A stretch of 64,000 nt of DNA, taken from Gymnopus androsaceus JB14. Lineage: Eukaryota > Basidiomycota > Agaricomycetes > Agaricales > Omphalotaceae. The first letter of the stretch is position 1. Every line of letters begins with the position of its first letter. Positions 1 through 11,736 of this stretch are shown here, piece by piece. The notes beneath the pieces were generated by a model, which did no database searches, was not told the origin of the DNA, and saw only the letters and a program-made list of their open reading frames with translations. Both the position numbers and the translations under genes were made by a program. The DNA is taken from positions 1-64,000 of the forward strand of contig ML769706.1 of the NCBI GenBank assembly GCA_009733575.1, in the 5' to 3' direction.

Positions 1-120
1 CGGCAGAGGCTGAGATACTGTGGACTGGACAAGGCCATCATCTGCAAGCCCAGGGTCATGAAAATGAGGAGGATTCACTGCTATCTAGTGTTCAAATAAC
101 CTACTCACAGAAACCAATCA

Positions 121-445
121 CACCTTTCCATTAAAAGAATGTCAAATTGCAGAAGACATCCTTGTGGAAAATAAGGCTCAGTACTTTTTCCAAATATTTT
201 TGGGCATCAAACATGGATTTGCATCTCGGAGTGATCCTTTGACTCCAGATAATTGCAAGTAGATTTTTTGCTGAATTCAAGTCCAGGTTGGAGGCTAATG
301 AACTCGTTTGCTAATTTCACTGGGGAACAATAGTTTGGGGGAAAGAACAGTCCGCTCAAGAAATTTTGATGTGGTTCCACCATTTTTTGGATAAAAAATT
401 GGCTAATATTGGTGATATTAACTTGAAGGCAAAGGCGTGACTTAC
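121..445 (+). pseudogene. Dienelactone hydrolase C-terminal fragment
   Basis: Conceptual translation gives AEDILVENKAQYFFQIFLG followed by IKHGFASRSDP, the C-terminal part of a dienelactone hydrolase-family alpha/beta hydrolase, including the family's catalytic His in a GxxHGF-type motif. A stop follows soon after. A second conserved block (W/F-rich MWFHHFLD near 370-400) lies beyond an intron-like gap. The segment is clearly related to the hydrolase at 30245-31959, which has AEDILVENKAQYYIQIFSG at the same place. Only the last exons lie inside the window. In-frame stops around 260-300 and the lack of an open frame suggest a pseudogene, although the upstream part is outside the window. Confidence 0.65.
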
Positions 446-2142
446 TATGTCAGGGAAGTTTTATCTGTGACAATGACATACTACGTAGCAACTACATAGG
501 CATGGTTTACTACTATTTACTTAAAAAACAAAACAAAACATACATGTACATTACTTATCCTCATGAACGTATATGATGCCTCATTTGCTTGGTAGTAAAG
601 TGCAAATTGTATAAACTTAGTGATCCCTGAGATTGTATCAGGAAAACTGTCTGCACAGAAAACATTGATGATTTTGGCAAAGATATCAAAAATCGTCGAA
701 ATTTTCAGAATTATGAAGCTTTCCGTCACTCTCTCAGTTACAAAAATATTGCAATCCCCTCGCAATATGTTATGTTTTGATATGGCAGCTCAAATTGCAA
801 ATATGTGCCATGATATGTTACGCTTTGACCTGCAAGCGCTAAGTTTTGCACCAACCATCAGTGACCTAATGTATCTGACTATTCTATACCTCTTGATGCT
901 TACCTATCTTCCTCAATTCTCCCAAATCCTTTAGGTGTCTGTCAAATTTTTTCCACGTGTTTTCCACATGCCCTCTATGGAGGAGGTGAGGAAGGCAGAG
1001 GAATCGAAGAAAGATAAACACTTGCAACAAGGAAGGAGGAGGAGCTTGGTGTCAAGCTCAGTGTGGTGAGTGCTTTTCTTTCTTGTTTACTGTTGATATC
1101 AACAATTTCTGCAGCACAAGTACTGCTGGACTCACCTTCCATTACTCTCCAACTTTCTTCTCACTTCCAATGTCATTTCCAATGAGTCAATGATGGAGAC
1201 TGAAGCTGAAGTACAAGGTCTCCCTCTAATGCTCTGTTCGTTTATTTAATCTCATTTCAACCAGAAGAGCTGCAATCTGAAGCCCAAATTACCAACAAAA
1301 TCCTCTCCAAAGCAACTGCACAGCGGTCGCAACCTCCACTGCTGTATTATCTCCTGAAACTTTTGTTGCTGGCACAGGAAATTTTTTGAGGAAATAGAAG
1401 GAGGTGAGATTTATCATGTTCTCCTTTTGTTCTTTTGCCCTCCCCTCTTTATTTTCTTATATTGTACAAGGTTCCGTGATTATATCTCTTTTCAAATCTT
1501 TCTTTCTTCAATCTTTGCTTTCTTGCAAACTAATGCACCTCCTTTCTATCAGGTAACCTCCGCAGCAGCCACTGAATGGTTCCTCTTTTCCACAGAGTAT
1601 GACGCTGCCGGTATAAAGGAGATCCGGTGGATGTTTGGTGCAATGCTCCTGCAAGGAAACTTTGAAAGGAGTTTGCGGATTAGGTGTTGAGTCCAGGAGA
1701 TAAGAGCACGAAATGGGGAAGCATCGAGTATTGGTTTGTTATTGGAGTGCACCCGTAAGTTATATCTTTATTTTATATAACTCAATATTTATTGTGGAAT
1801 ACAGTCATAATGCCACAGAATATGACAACCAGATTGAAGCTGAGATGTATGTTCCAGCTTTCTGGTATGTCCGTCCAACTGACCCACTTTTGCAGCTTGG
1901 AAGCAATGAAGCATCCTCGCTGTTTTGGTTGGGGTGAAATGGGCCTCAATTATCACAGAAGTCACTCCTCCTTTGCCTGATAGGCCTTCTTCTCCTACCT
2001 GTCCCTCAGTTGCTTCAACTTTGGCTGCTGTTCCACCTCTACTCCCACTTGGTGCCATTGATTTGCCTACAACTCACCCTCACACTCCAATCCCAGCACT
2101 CCTTCTTGTCAGCTCGATACCCCTACTGACAAGGCTTATTCA
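446..2142. other. No recognisable gene
   Basis: Short open frames occur on both strands (for example 620-934 plus and 1789-2058 minus). None resembles a known family, and none joins neighbours through credible splice sites. Part of 1060-2140 may be the degenerate N-terminal region of the WD40 pseudogene that follows, but I could not align it to any family. Confidence 0.5.
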
Positions 2143-2870
2143 ATGAGCCCAGTACAGGCCCAGAGTTGTCAGCTGCTCGAAAGCCCACACCATCAGCTAT
2201 GGAGCATTTGCAAGATGCCATACCATGTGCTCAATGCACCAGAACTAGTGGAATATTTTTATCTCAATCTAGTCAACTGGTCAAGCGCCAATGTACTAGG
2301 TGTTGGACTAGGTTCCTGCGTGTATCTTTGGACCACTCAAAACACTGCTGTTTCCAAACTTTGCAACCTTGCTGACATGAAACACACCATTAGCTCAGTA
2401 TCTTGGGTTCAAAAGGTATGTTGCCTTGGAATTCATTAACAATGCAAACTAAGGTTGTATCCATAGGGCTGTCTCTTGCAGTTGGGACACTTTCAGGGAA
2501 ACTGCACATCTACAACGCAGTTACGCTCCAACCTCTACGTTCCTATCCTAATGCACACAACCAATGAATCAGCGCTATTGCCTGGAACTCTCATATTTTC
2601 TCCTCTGGCTCCCGTAATTGGATGGTTCATCACCACGACATCCATGATGCCCATTCAAGCAGTACCAGGGACACAAACAGGAAGTCTGTGGTCTCAGTTT
2701 TCAAATGGAGCAGTGACAGAGGCCCTGTGTCTGCGAGCCTAGCTAGCAGGAGTAACAACAACAAAGTCTGTATATGGGATTTACGCAGGTCCAAATGTGC
2801 GGCGGCGGGGTTACCAAATGTAGGGAGGCCAGTGGCGGGAATTATATCAAAGAGGAGGGAGAGGAAGAGG
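2143..2870 (+). pseudogene. Cdc20/Cdh1 (fizzy-related) WD40 activator fragment
   Basis: Three frames together give the start of the WD40 propeller of an anaphase-promoting-complex activator. The recognisable blocks are LNAPELVEYFYLNLVNWSSA, NVLGVGLGSCVYLWTTQNTA, DMKHTISSVSWVQK, AVGTLSGKLHIYNAVTLQPL and NKVCIWDLRRSKCAA, all characteristic of the Fizzy-related/Cdh1 subgroup. The family recruits substrates to APC/C. A GT-AG intron (about 2416-2466) is still visible between the second and third blocks, so this is a DNA-level copy and not a retrocopy. The frame is lost by about one nucleotide at that junction. Further frameshifts and stops follow before NKVCIWDLR, and the last propeller blades are missing. 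It is a truncated pseudogene. Confidence 0.8.
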
Positions 2871-2987
2871 TGGAGGAGGATGAATGTTTTGGTTTTACCT
2901 AATTCTGTATTGTATTAATTATTGTTGTACATGCTTCAGCGAGGTTAAAAATTGCGTATTAAATTGATGCTAAATCACTATATGTTA

Positions 2988-3255
2988 TCAACCCGGTGGC
3001 ATAGTGGTAAGGGCTACAGATTCAATATTAACTTTAGCACTAGTTGCTCTTGATTGAACAGGTCTGCTGTTCAATTGCTGCAACTGGCATAAATTTTGCT
3101 CTTGTTTCAACCATTCCGGCCAGCTGCTGTCGCCGGGAGCACTCTTTCCAATTTGGGAATGGGCGCACCATGTCCCATTTGGGAAGGGGCGGGAAAGTCA
3201 CAGGGCTTACCTACCTTGGTGCTAGGGATTTATCCATAGCTGCCCTTTATTAAGG
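2988..3255 (+). repeat. SINE candidate with tRNA-like head
   Basis: The sequence TGGCATAGTGG at about 2997 fits an RNA polymerase III A box. GTTCAATTGC about 75 bp downstream is a poor B box (expected GGTTCRANNCC). The flanking sequence does not fold into a full tRNA. Downstream of the tRNA-like head lies a tract of unknown origin with two related GGGAA-rich blocks. No clear poly-A tail or target duplication was found, so the assignment is tentative. Confidence 0.3.
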
Positions 3256-3589
3256 GTGCATCCTGTGGGTGATGGTCACTGTGGTTGTATCCTTGTGATG
3301 TGTTTGAAACTTGTGGTTGTATCCCAAGTTCAAGCAGTCAGGATAACAGCTAAGGCTGTCAAAAGAATCCCCAGATCACTGTGTTGGAGGTGGTGAATAC
3401 TTCCTTTTGGTGGAGGCTGTTGACGTTTGGGACTAGTGTAATTGGGATTTGTCAATGATGTCAGTGGTGGAGCCAATCTCTCTCCCGAGGAGCATCTGTA
3501 GGCTGAAGGAAAGTGCAAAGAATGGTGGTATAATGCTAGCAACAAGAATACGGCTAGGTTGGTGGGAAGGTTTTTTGAATACGGTTGGT

Positions 3590-3960
3590 TTGTGCTGCTG
3601 TGCAGGCATATGATGGTGCTGGTAGCGTGCGGTATGATACACAGTGGGGAGAAGTGAGTTCTGTTTCTGAATTCTCCTTCTAATGGCCTTAATCTATTTT
3701 AGATCGAAGTATCCTTTGTCTGTGTTGAACCATTACATGGCTGCAGAGGTAGAAGAGTGAAAAACCACAGGGGAAGGTCATCCCAAAGGAAAGTTTGCAG
3801 TGGCTTACAACATTCATTGTAAAACTTCAAAGACCGTGAAGAGGAGCCCTCTGTCAGCTCTGGCCATGCAGTGCAACTACCTTCCCATCATAGGTACTAT
3901 GCACAGCTACTCCCATGAGCGTGCTTGCCAGCTCCTTTTCCTCATGCTCACCTGCTCGTC
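3590..3960 (+). pseudogene. KDZ transposase fragment (catalytic core, plus strand)
   Basis: The frame around 3703-3955 reads SKYPLSVLNHYMAAEVEE, a stop, then KFAVAYNIHCKTSKTV, NYLPIIGTMHSYSHERACQL and LFLML. This matches the catalytic core of CxC1-type KDZ (Kyakuja-Dileera-Zisupton) DNA transposases. The family normally has YDIHCKTSK; here the Asp codon is AAC (Asn) at 3809-3811. An in-frame stop precedes the core, and the sequence ends near 3960 before the following catalytic region. It is a fragment of a dead element. A C-terminal KDZ piece lies 270 bp away on the opposite strand. Confidence 0.7.
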
Positions 3961-4229
3961 CCCACTAAGCAGTCTGATAAGACTCCTGGCAGGATATTAT
4001 AGGTGTCTTAAGTGAGTTATTAAGGGGATTCTGCCAGGTACAAATAAATATGTATAAATTATAGACTATTCTTGCCAAATTACAGACTAAGGGATTATCG
4101 GACCTTGACAGGCATCTAAAGCTTAAGCGCTCACAGACGCTTGTCACTGGATCAAAGCAATTTAGTATTTCCAGCATATATACACAGAATAACAAGCTAA
4201 TATACAGTCATAGGAAAGCAATGTATAGT

Positions 4230-5110
4230 CTACCCATCATCCATAGTGACTGACAATGCCACATTAATCTCAGCATCAATCATGTTCTTGACATCCTCTT
4301 CCTCCTCTATCTCACTGTCTGAATCAACATCTTCCAAGTCCACTGGGTCTGCGCTATCCATACTTGGCTTCTCCTTGTGCACCGGGGTGCCAATGGAAAA
4401 ATGTTTGTTATTAGCAAAGTGAAAGCTCTCCAAATGTTTGATCGACAAAAGCCTCCTCCGATGCAAATCATTGAAACAGCCATGCTCCTGCCAGTGCAGC
4501 TCTATTTGAAGTGCTAGAGCAGGGTCCTCAGCATATGCCCTCCTAGCAAAGCCCTTCAGTTGCTCCACTTCCATTGCCATGTACATGAACAGTCGCTTGA
4601 TCTCTTGATGAAGCCTTGGAAGCTCATTCTCTGCATGGATGAGTTTGAAAAACTCCTGCATGAGCATGCAATTCTTCTGGGTAGCCCAAGGCTGCTCCCG
4701 AAAATCTTCGCGAGTGTCCCAAAGGATGTCAAATTCTGAAAGGTAAGAGAAATCAAGGACCTGTTCCCATGAGATATATTGACAAGGAGGCAATAGGGCT
4801 GCTACTGCGGTATTGTAGGAATCAATGGCGTTGTGAATGGACTTTGATCGCAGCTTGAGGGCATTGGCGATATGTTTACGCATCTTATAGCCTGGAAGCT
4901 CTTAATAAAGCGCATAACAATCAGGGACTGACACTTACCAGTGCCTGCAACATTGAGCTGCATCATCTCAAAGATCCATGCTACAAGCAAGGCCTCTAAT
5001 TTGTCAAACACCTTACCATAGTTTGCCTCTTTCACTAGCCTCCTAGCAGCCCCCCACTTCTCCAAACCCTTCACCCAGCAAGTCCCAATCTCCAGCTTCC
5101 ACTCCAGCAT
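4230..5110 (-). pseudogene. KDZ transposase C-terminal fragment (minus strand)
   Basis: Two minus-strand segments join across an intron (around 4884-4950). The first (from 5110) reads LEWKLEIGTCWVKGLEKW and FEMMQLNVAGTG. The second reads MRKHIANALKLRSKSIHNAI, SYNTAVAALLPPCQYISWEQ, REDFREQPWAT and HWQEHGCFNDLHRRRL, ending in an acidic tail. This is the C-terminal region typical of fungal CxC1-type KDZ transposases. Everything upstream of the first segment, including the catalytic core, is missing: at 5110 the sequence changes abruptly to an AGCTAAAGCAGCTC-rich repeat. It is a 5'-truncated remnant. Confidence 0.75.
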
Positions 5111-6406
5111 CTGAACATTAGCGATGTTCAGTGCTAATGAGCTAAAGCAGCTCCCAAAGAGAGCTAGAGTAGGGAGCTAAAGCAGCTCCTGAATAGCCAG
5201 AAGCATGCTAAAGTAGCTCTCTGAGCTCATTGGATTTGTTGAAAGAACATTGACAGAGGGTTAGGGACCTTTGCATTGTTTATGAAACCTCATTGCATCA
5301 CATTTTAGCATCAGGTACACCTTCATCAATTTGTACTATTATCATTGTATCAATCTTTTGCGGTCTTTTGTCCGCACCCCTTGCAAGCCCCCTGGCTGTC
5401 TGTTCCAAGCTATGCCATGAGTTCACTGCGACATTGAACTGAAGTAAGCAAGGGAATGGCCCCAAGCTATACCGTGAATGCAAACATTCACTGTGACATT
5501 GAACCAAAGGAAGCAAGGGAATATGGCCAGATTTTTGTGATGGGTAGAGAATTTCGGACCTGGCATACATACTTGGTGATAGAACTCATCTGCTATTTGA
5601 AAATAATAAACCAGGTCTGTTTGTCAAGGATCTCAGATATCCATTGCTGCTCATCTGTCAACTCTAGCATAATGTTTATACCATTATGCCAATTATACCA
5701 TTTATAAGTTAGGGGAAACACTGATCAAAGCAGGATCAATTGAACTCAGGGAAAGTTGAGGAGTTCTGTTCTGGAAATTAAGTAGAATACTAGTGAGCAC
5801 TGAGTTCAAGAGTCAAGCAAAGTTCAAATTTCAAAGATGGAGTTCATTCAAGTTTGAGAGTTCAGATGGGGGTTCAGTTCAGTTTCAGATTCATGAAATG
5901 GACTTATTTCTGTTGCTCTGAAATTTTTGGCTTCTAACTTTTCAGAGCCAAGAATTTTTCTTTGCACAAAAAAATGACAGGAACTAGTGAATGGTTTTTA
6001 AAAGGAAATGAATTCAATGCTTGGAAACAGATTTCCATTGAACTCACTTCTCTCACTGCTGCAGGGTCATGGTAAGTCTCAAGATTCACATTTGGATTGT
6101 ATTTTGGGTATGAAAAGTAAAACACAGTGGGCTGTGGGAAGAGTGGAATGGTGTAAGTGAACTTAATGTAAGTAGCAGATTCCAGCACAAGTAGGTACAC
6201 CCCATGATGAGCTCAAAGATTTATGAAAAATAAAGAAAACATATCATTAAAAAAATTGCCACGGTTCAAAAATTTTCTTTTTGATACACATCAGCAAAAC
6301 CTGTACCATCACAATACACTTCTTTTGTCTCTGGAGATATCTGAAGAAGTTTGACAGCTTTTTGACAGCTGTCAGAGCTCACGAGATCTCTGGAGATCTC
6401 TGGAGA
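5111..6406. other. No gene; short repeats
   Basis: 5120-5230 holds copies of GAGCTAAAGCAGCTCC-like words, probably part of a small inserted repeat that truncates the KDZ fragment. 5720-5890 is built of GTTCA/GAGTTC-rich words. No coding sequence was recognised. Confidence 0.45.
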
Positions 6407-7417
6407 AGGTCCTAAGATAGAACTGCGTTTCAGGTATCAAGTCTAACTTGTCATTCCGAGATAGAATAGCTACCCTTATATACTGAGCGAGATATATGAA
6501 AATAGGAAAATGAGAGAAACTGAGCGAGATAGGATGAAACAGAGTAAGTAAAATAGAAAAGATAAATAATGTCCATATATGCGTGTATACTATGGTTTTG
6601 TCTCGACGTTTTCCTGCCTCGTTCGTTTGTCTTCCTCGATTGGGTCGACTTTTGGGATTTTGGTCCGAATCGACTCGAGTCATTTGCCTTTTTACAAGGC
6701 TCGCCAGTTCTTTTAGCAGAACAGCCCTCGGAAGTATTTCTATGTTTTTCCTTGCCAATGGGAGACTGGTTATTATCTCTAGTTCCGCGTGGTCTCGAGT
6801 CTAGATGCCTGGTAGCATATGGATCTCGGTAAAACGCTGAGGCTCGGATAGAAATACTCCTTGGTCCTTCCGTGCTCTAGAAGTAGCTACAGCAAGTGGG
6901 TCATGTGGCCGCGTTGGACTGCTGCGGCTATATGCCTGGGCGCTTTCCAGCGAGCGTCAACTTTGAGGGCACCTGTTAGGGTACTTCCCCATCTCGGTCC
7001 ACCTTGCTTCGTTTAATAAACTTGAGTGTTGTTTAGACTCCTCGGTGAGCTGATCGCGGAAGCGATGCCTCGTTAAGACTTCGATCCCTTGGGTATATCC
7101 TTCAATGACCTAGCCTAGTATAACTGGTATGTGGGCTCATTTATCTGCCTCGGTCAGCAACTTGTTATCCAACAAGCTTGCCTCGCTACACCATACCGCG
7201 CATAGGACTTTGATCGAGGCACATTCACAAAGTTAAGTATGGTACCATTGCGCATACCGTTACTCTGCAACCTCTTGGGTAGAATAGGTCCTTGGTAGAT
7301 TTTAACTATCAGCTCGGGCTCACTATAGTTCTCTTATTGACCGTGTTTTGTTACTAACAGAACCTAGGATTATTGGTTCTGTGCAGTTCTAGCCTTAGCC
7401 GAAAAATCGGCGTATCA
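6407..7417 (+). repeat. ~1.01 kb dispersed repeat, copy 1
   Basis: This segment is repeated in inverted orientation at 17061-18072 with high identity along its whole length, small indels aside. Shared words include AGGTCCTAAGATAGAACTGC at one end and AGTTCTAGCCTTAGCC near the other; the far end reads GTATCA here and TGATAC in the inverted copy. It contains TTTAATAAACTTGAGTG, a polyadenylation-like stretch often seen in LTRs. An LTR identity is possible, but the other end is AGGACCT and not a clean TG...CA terminus, and no target duplication was seen. Short ORFs inside are not credible proteins. Confidence 0.75.
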
Positions 7418-7475
7418 TTGGTGCTCCAAAGACTCCTGATGGACATCTTTTAGATGCCTCATTCGCATTTTAGAT

Positions 7476-7993
7476 AGGGTTTTAAGGTCCAATTCAATGA
7501 ACTGCAAATAAACCGTGAATTGCATTGGATTGGACTGTAAAATGCACTGCTGAAGGCTGCACTGATGCACAGTTTAAATCAGTGCCAGTTCATGGTGCAT
7601 TCAATTTTTGAAAATTACTTAAACTGCCTTGCATCAGTTTAAATCTGTGCAAATCAATACTAATACAAACAGAGCTATGAGCACTCTTATCATGCTGAGA
7701 TTACATTTCCAATAGTATATACATGATAAACAGGATATCTACCAGCTGGGTTGGCATTATCATGCTGAGGTACTCTATTTTTGGATGTAAGAATGACCAG
7801 TTCAAGCCAGTTTAAATTGTGAATTGCATTAAACTGCACTGAAAAATGCACTGCTAAAGATTGCACTGATGGACCATTTAAACCAGTGCCAGTTTACAGT
7901 TCATCCAGGTTTCAAAAAATCATGCACTGGTGCAATTCATGATTCATTGAAAATTTAACAAATAAACTGAATTGAATTGGACCTTAAAACCCT
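7476..7993. mobile_element. MITE with AGGGTTTTAAGGTCC inverted termini
   Basis: The 518-bp segment begins AGGGTTTTAAGGTCCAATTC and ends with its reverse complement (7971-7993), giving a 23-bp perfect terminal inverted repeat. The interior is made of diverged words such as TGCACTGATG and CAGTGCCAGTT repeated on both halves. It has no coding capacity. A clear target duplication could not be fixed. Confidence 0.65.
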
Positions 7994-8075
7994 AGTTTTA
8001 CATTCACCTATTTTTTTAAGTTTATGAACAATGTCAAGCTTTTAGTGAACCAAAAGATTTTCAACTGTGAGAGTA

Positions 8076-8338
8076 CTGTATAATTACAACCTAAAGTACC
8101 TGGGCTTTATGCATTACATTGAGAACTTCCAAAAGTGGAGTTCTTGGGCCAAAAATTAGCATCATGGAAGAAAATTCTGGTGTTTTTTGGGCATTTTGGC
8201 GCAATTTTTGAAAATTTGAGTTACTATTTTGCAAAATTCAAAGTTCCTTGAACCCCGTTATGCGTTACGATTTTCAAAATGGCCAAGTTCCCAGGGACCG
8301 TGTTATGGTTACGGGAACTTTAGGTCTTAATTATACAG
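8076..8338. mobile_element. Mariner-like MITE with TA target sites
   Basis: The left end reads TA-CTGTATAATTACAACCTA. The right end is the imperfect inverse, ending ...TTAATTATACAG-TA, so about 25 bp of terminal inverted repeat is flanked by TA on both sides (8074-8075, 8339-8340). This fits a Tc1/mariner-derived MITE. It contains GTTATGCGTTACGATTT-like words also present in the MITE at 30970-31267, so the two are related. It is non-coding. Confidence 0.6.
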
Positions 8339-8343
8339 TAATA

Positions 8344-8888
8344 CTGTACATAGTAGAGTACTAGAGCAAGTAAGCAAGCAGTTATTAAAAGAATGTATTC
8401 TTAGCTTCTTAGATATAACTGACAGTGAGCGGGAGGCGGATATTAATGAAGTTGGGTGCAGCTGGCAGTGAAGTGCCTGTGCAATCCTTAGTAGAATCAA
8501 TAAATTTTGCTAGCAATAGCCCTATATCATGATCAATATGTCAATCTGTCCATCGTGTGGGATTATCAGGTGGTTGGGATGTCAGGAGGACAATGAGCAG
8601 AGTTTATGATGCATGCGCAGAGCATTGAGCGCGGTACAGAGATTTGGACCTGAAAAGAACTTCCATGTTGAAAAGAACTTCCATTTTGAAAGTTTGGAAC
8701 AGCCAGGTATATTCCCGCTGCTTTCCGAAGCTTATCTGAACATTCTAGAGGCCCTGAGGGCCTTTTCCTTGAAAATATATTTTACAATTTTTCGAGGAAT
8801 TATTCACAGTGTATGGTAACTCGCGGATCCAGGGATACAAGCCTGCCAACAGGGGCCATCATTCCAGGCTTGTTACCCACGTTTATTG
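8344..8888. other. No recognisable gene
   Basis: Nothing assignable. It contains a short tandem word (AAAAGAACTTCCATGTTG then AAAAGAACTTCCATTTTG) at 8653-8690. Confidence 0.4.
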
Positions 8889-10665
8889 TTAGGTCGAGGT
8901 AGTATACTGATAGCCAATTATTAACAAGGAATGAATTAGTAGAGTCTAAAATATTAGAAGATGACCATGAAGAATGAACAGGTGACTTGGAAAATTTGGG
9001 AAAAAGCATACATGTTTGACGGATGTTAGTGAAAGAAATAACGGACCATGGGACAGAACCATCAGCGTGAAGAGGAGATTTTTGTACACTGGTCACATTA
9101 TTACCACTCAATGTAAGCAAGTGCTGTTGGGGCCACCAGTGTGGTGACTTCTGCTTGTATTCCTCTATCATCCTTAAATTTGAAGGTAGACAGAAGATAA
9201 CCTTCATGTGCCCAATCCTAGTACCTGCAAAAATTAGTACTATACTATGATATACAGAAAAACGAAAATGTTCATACCAGTTAGACTTACACTCTGTGCA
9301 GTGTCACCAGTCAAGACAAGAACAGTGTCAAACCTTCCACCATTGAGAGGTGAGGCTTTAACAATATCCTTGGGATCAACACCCTCCTGTAACCATTCAG
9401 GAGAAAACTTGAATGAATGATATAAGTCTATTCGTTCAAAAGGTAGAGAAAGGGTAAGTGGAAGATCTATATCATTGCAAATTGCAACTTGCTTCAGCAT
9501 TGCAAGATATGCTTTGAGATGCTGTGAGAATAAGGGGACATGGTGGGTAGTCTGAATAGAGGTAATTAATTTATTGGGAAAAGTCGGAACCTTTGGAAGA
9601 AGGATGAGTTGAGAATGATGAGGAGCAGGGGCTGAAGCAACTGATGGTACATTGGTTATGGTGGTGGCCAGTAAACTTTGTTCAAGACTCCAGGAAAGCT
9701 CCCTATCAAAGGCATGGATGTTTTCCTGTTGGGAGAGCCAGCGAGTCATTTGAGGGAACTCACCTCGCTTGTTTGAAGCCCTCCAACGCTTCTTTGCAAA
9801 GTCAATATGTAGGCGTTCAAACATCTCTGTATTGTAGCTGTCAGTTTTACCAAAAAAGCAAATGGCTTCAACATAGTGCTGAAGGGAATAGAACTTAGGT
9901 ATATTCATGCTTTCATGAACACTAAGGGTGGACACGACTCCGGGTCCCGGTAAAACTGCACCTGTGGTGCAGGTACCTGGGTGTCCAAACTCTTGACCTG
10001 CGACCTGCACAAGACCTGTGCAGGTTTACCTGCAGGTACCTGCAAACCTGCACCACTATTTATACCTGCCTATAGACTCATAAATTTAAATGAATAAGTA
10101 CATGTTCTATATTAAAATGGCATAGGTATCACTACAAAGTAGCCCTACATCAAACGCGGTTCACAATGATACCAAATTTATTTGTCAATGGACTAATTTA
10201 TGGTCTAGTTTTCCAGGTCCACAGGTAAAGCAAAACTCCGACCTGCGACCTGCATAACCCGTGGGAAACCAGTACCGGGACCCGCAGGTTAAAATACCGG
10301 CCGGTATTCCCACGGGTTTACCTGCCGGTACCTGTTGAACTGGACTCGTGTCCATCCTTAATGAACACCCAACATGATAAAATATCCCTTGTTTTTATGC
10401 CAGGTTTTGAGGGCATCCTCCATATAGGAAAGAGTGTTGTCATGGAGGGTGTACTGAGCAAGGTAAATAAAGTCAAGGATGGCCCAAACAACAGTGATAC
10501 CTTGTTTGGGCATGGTTGATCCTACAAGACATCCAAGCAATATCTTCCCCATGTTCTTTTGCTCTGCACCACTGATCTGCAAAAGAGCAGAAAGACCATT
10601 CTTGAAATTTCAAACACCATAGGTAGGTGGTAAGCAACAAATGCGGCGGTCCAGCTCCTCCTGTG
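8889..10665 (-). pseudogene. Plavaka-type transposase C-terminal remnant
   Basis: Reading right to left on the minus strand, the blocks are ELDRRI, ISGAEQKNMGKILLGCLVG, VVWAILDFIYLAQY, NIPKFYSLQHYVEAI, TEMFERLHIDFAKKRWRASN, LYHSFKFSPEWL, DIVKASPLNGGRFDTVLVLT and SFLVNNWLSVYY. They match block by block the transposase at 59416-62558. Plavaka is a CACTA-related DNA transposon group of basidiomycetes. The N-terminal half and the first catalytic residues are missing, frames change at about 9210 and 10600, and a 438-bp MITE interrupts the frame at 9923-10360. It is a dead element; no terminal repeats of the parent were found. Confidence 0.8.
9923..10360. mobile_element. hAT-type MITE inserted in Plavaka remnant
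   Basis: The element starts TAAGGGTGGACACGACTCC and ends with the near-perfect inverse GGACTCGTGTCCATCCTTA. It is flanked by a perfect 8-bp duplication, ATGAACAC, at 9915-9922 and 10361-10368. Removing the element and one copy of the duplication brings the two parts of the Plavaka transposase back into register. An 8-bp duplication and short termini fit the hAT superfamily. The interior is rich in ACCTGCA/GGTACCTG words and has no ORF. Confidence 0.85.
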
Positions 10666-11736
10666 TGAGGATCTGCAAACCTGGTTGAACCAGGTTTTGC
10701 TGATGCATCTTCCTTCATTTTACTGCCAAAGCAATAATGAACTGGCTTGCGCCTGACACCTTAGATTGGAACATGTTCCATGGTACATCTCATGATAATG
10801 GAAAAAGTACTAAAGTTCTCACTTTTGTCATAGTTCAAATGTAATAAAATACCATTAGCTTTGTTAAACAGAGTGGGGTCAATTAATGTTTTTGTTAAAC
10901 ACCTTAAACACTAACTGTGAAGTGCAATCTATGTAGACCAGATACATCCTACTCTGGAGGCTGTTAAACCATGTTCAAGTAATTTTTTGTTAATTGCATT
11001 AGAACTAATCTGTACATGCATTGTTGTTCCCTGTTTAACATTGTTTAACTGCCTATCAGTCCTGACTCACCTTGCAATAGCTGAAACATTCTAAAACTAA
11101 GATATAGGAGAAGCGACTAGTGAAAGTTCCTGTAAAGGGATGAGGAATAGATAAGAAGAAGGACAAGACAAGAATTGACAATCAGGGAGTAATATTAGGA
11201 AGAACTCACATATGGAAGTAAAGTTGGTGGCGGTTCAGGATGAAATGGTTGGACTTGGGAAACCAGTGTAAGTAATGATCGAGGATACGGCTATATGTGG
11301 ATATATGCATAGGATTATGATGAAATGAATATTTACATAGATTATTGGATGAGAATCTTACCTTAACAAGTAATAATAAGTGCTAATTGTACATTTAAGT
11401 AGAGATATTTGTTTAGCCACTTTTAATTAGTTGCCATAGTATAAGTAGCAATCTAGTGGTTTGCAAATACAAGTTTGTTTCCCCCTCACCCAAGTGATAA
11501 AGGTTGTCAGCCGGCGAGCACTGGTCTGATTTGCGGCATAGACTCTAAGTGTGAGCGAAACTCAACTTTGAGCACTTATCCTTTTGCCTGTTGTACCTTT
11601 GCCACACACTAGAAGTGTCAACGTAGAGTTTGGTCAAAACTTTAAATTGCCAATACACTCAAAACACAAACTAGTGTTTGCTGACTATTGTTTGTGTGGT
11701 GATATAGTTCACGCCTCAACTGTAGTTGTTCAACTG
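10666..11736. other. No gene; contains GTTTAAC-rich repeat
   Basis: 10857-11053 is rich in GTTTAAC/GTTAAAC words. It includes a segment (TTAAACAGAGTGGGGTCAAT) found in inverted orientation at about 20705-20735. 11500-11580 has a weak tRNA-like stretch that does not form an arm structure. No protein-coding gene was recognised. Confidence 0.45.

Noticed and set aside
1549..2058. Minus-strand ORFs as a small secreted protein gene
   Set aside because: No signal peptide or cysteine pattern; they lie opposite the region leading into the Cdh1 fragment.
6372..6832. ORFs on both strands within the 1.01 kb repeat
   Set aside because: Matching ORFs occur in the second copy only because the DNA is repeated; overlapping opposite ORFs and odd composition argue against coding.
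11505..11585. tRNA-like stretch (GGTCTGATTTGCGGCATAGACTC)
   Set aside because: It recalls a D-arm/anticodon region but lacks a T-arm box B and acceptor pairing.
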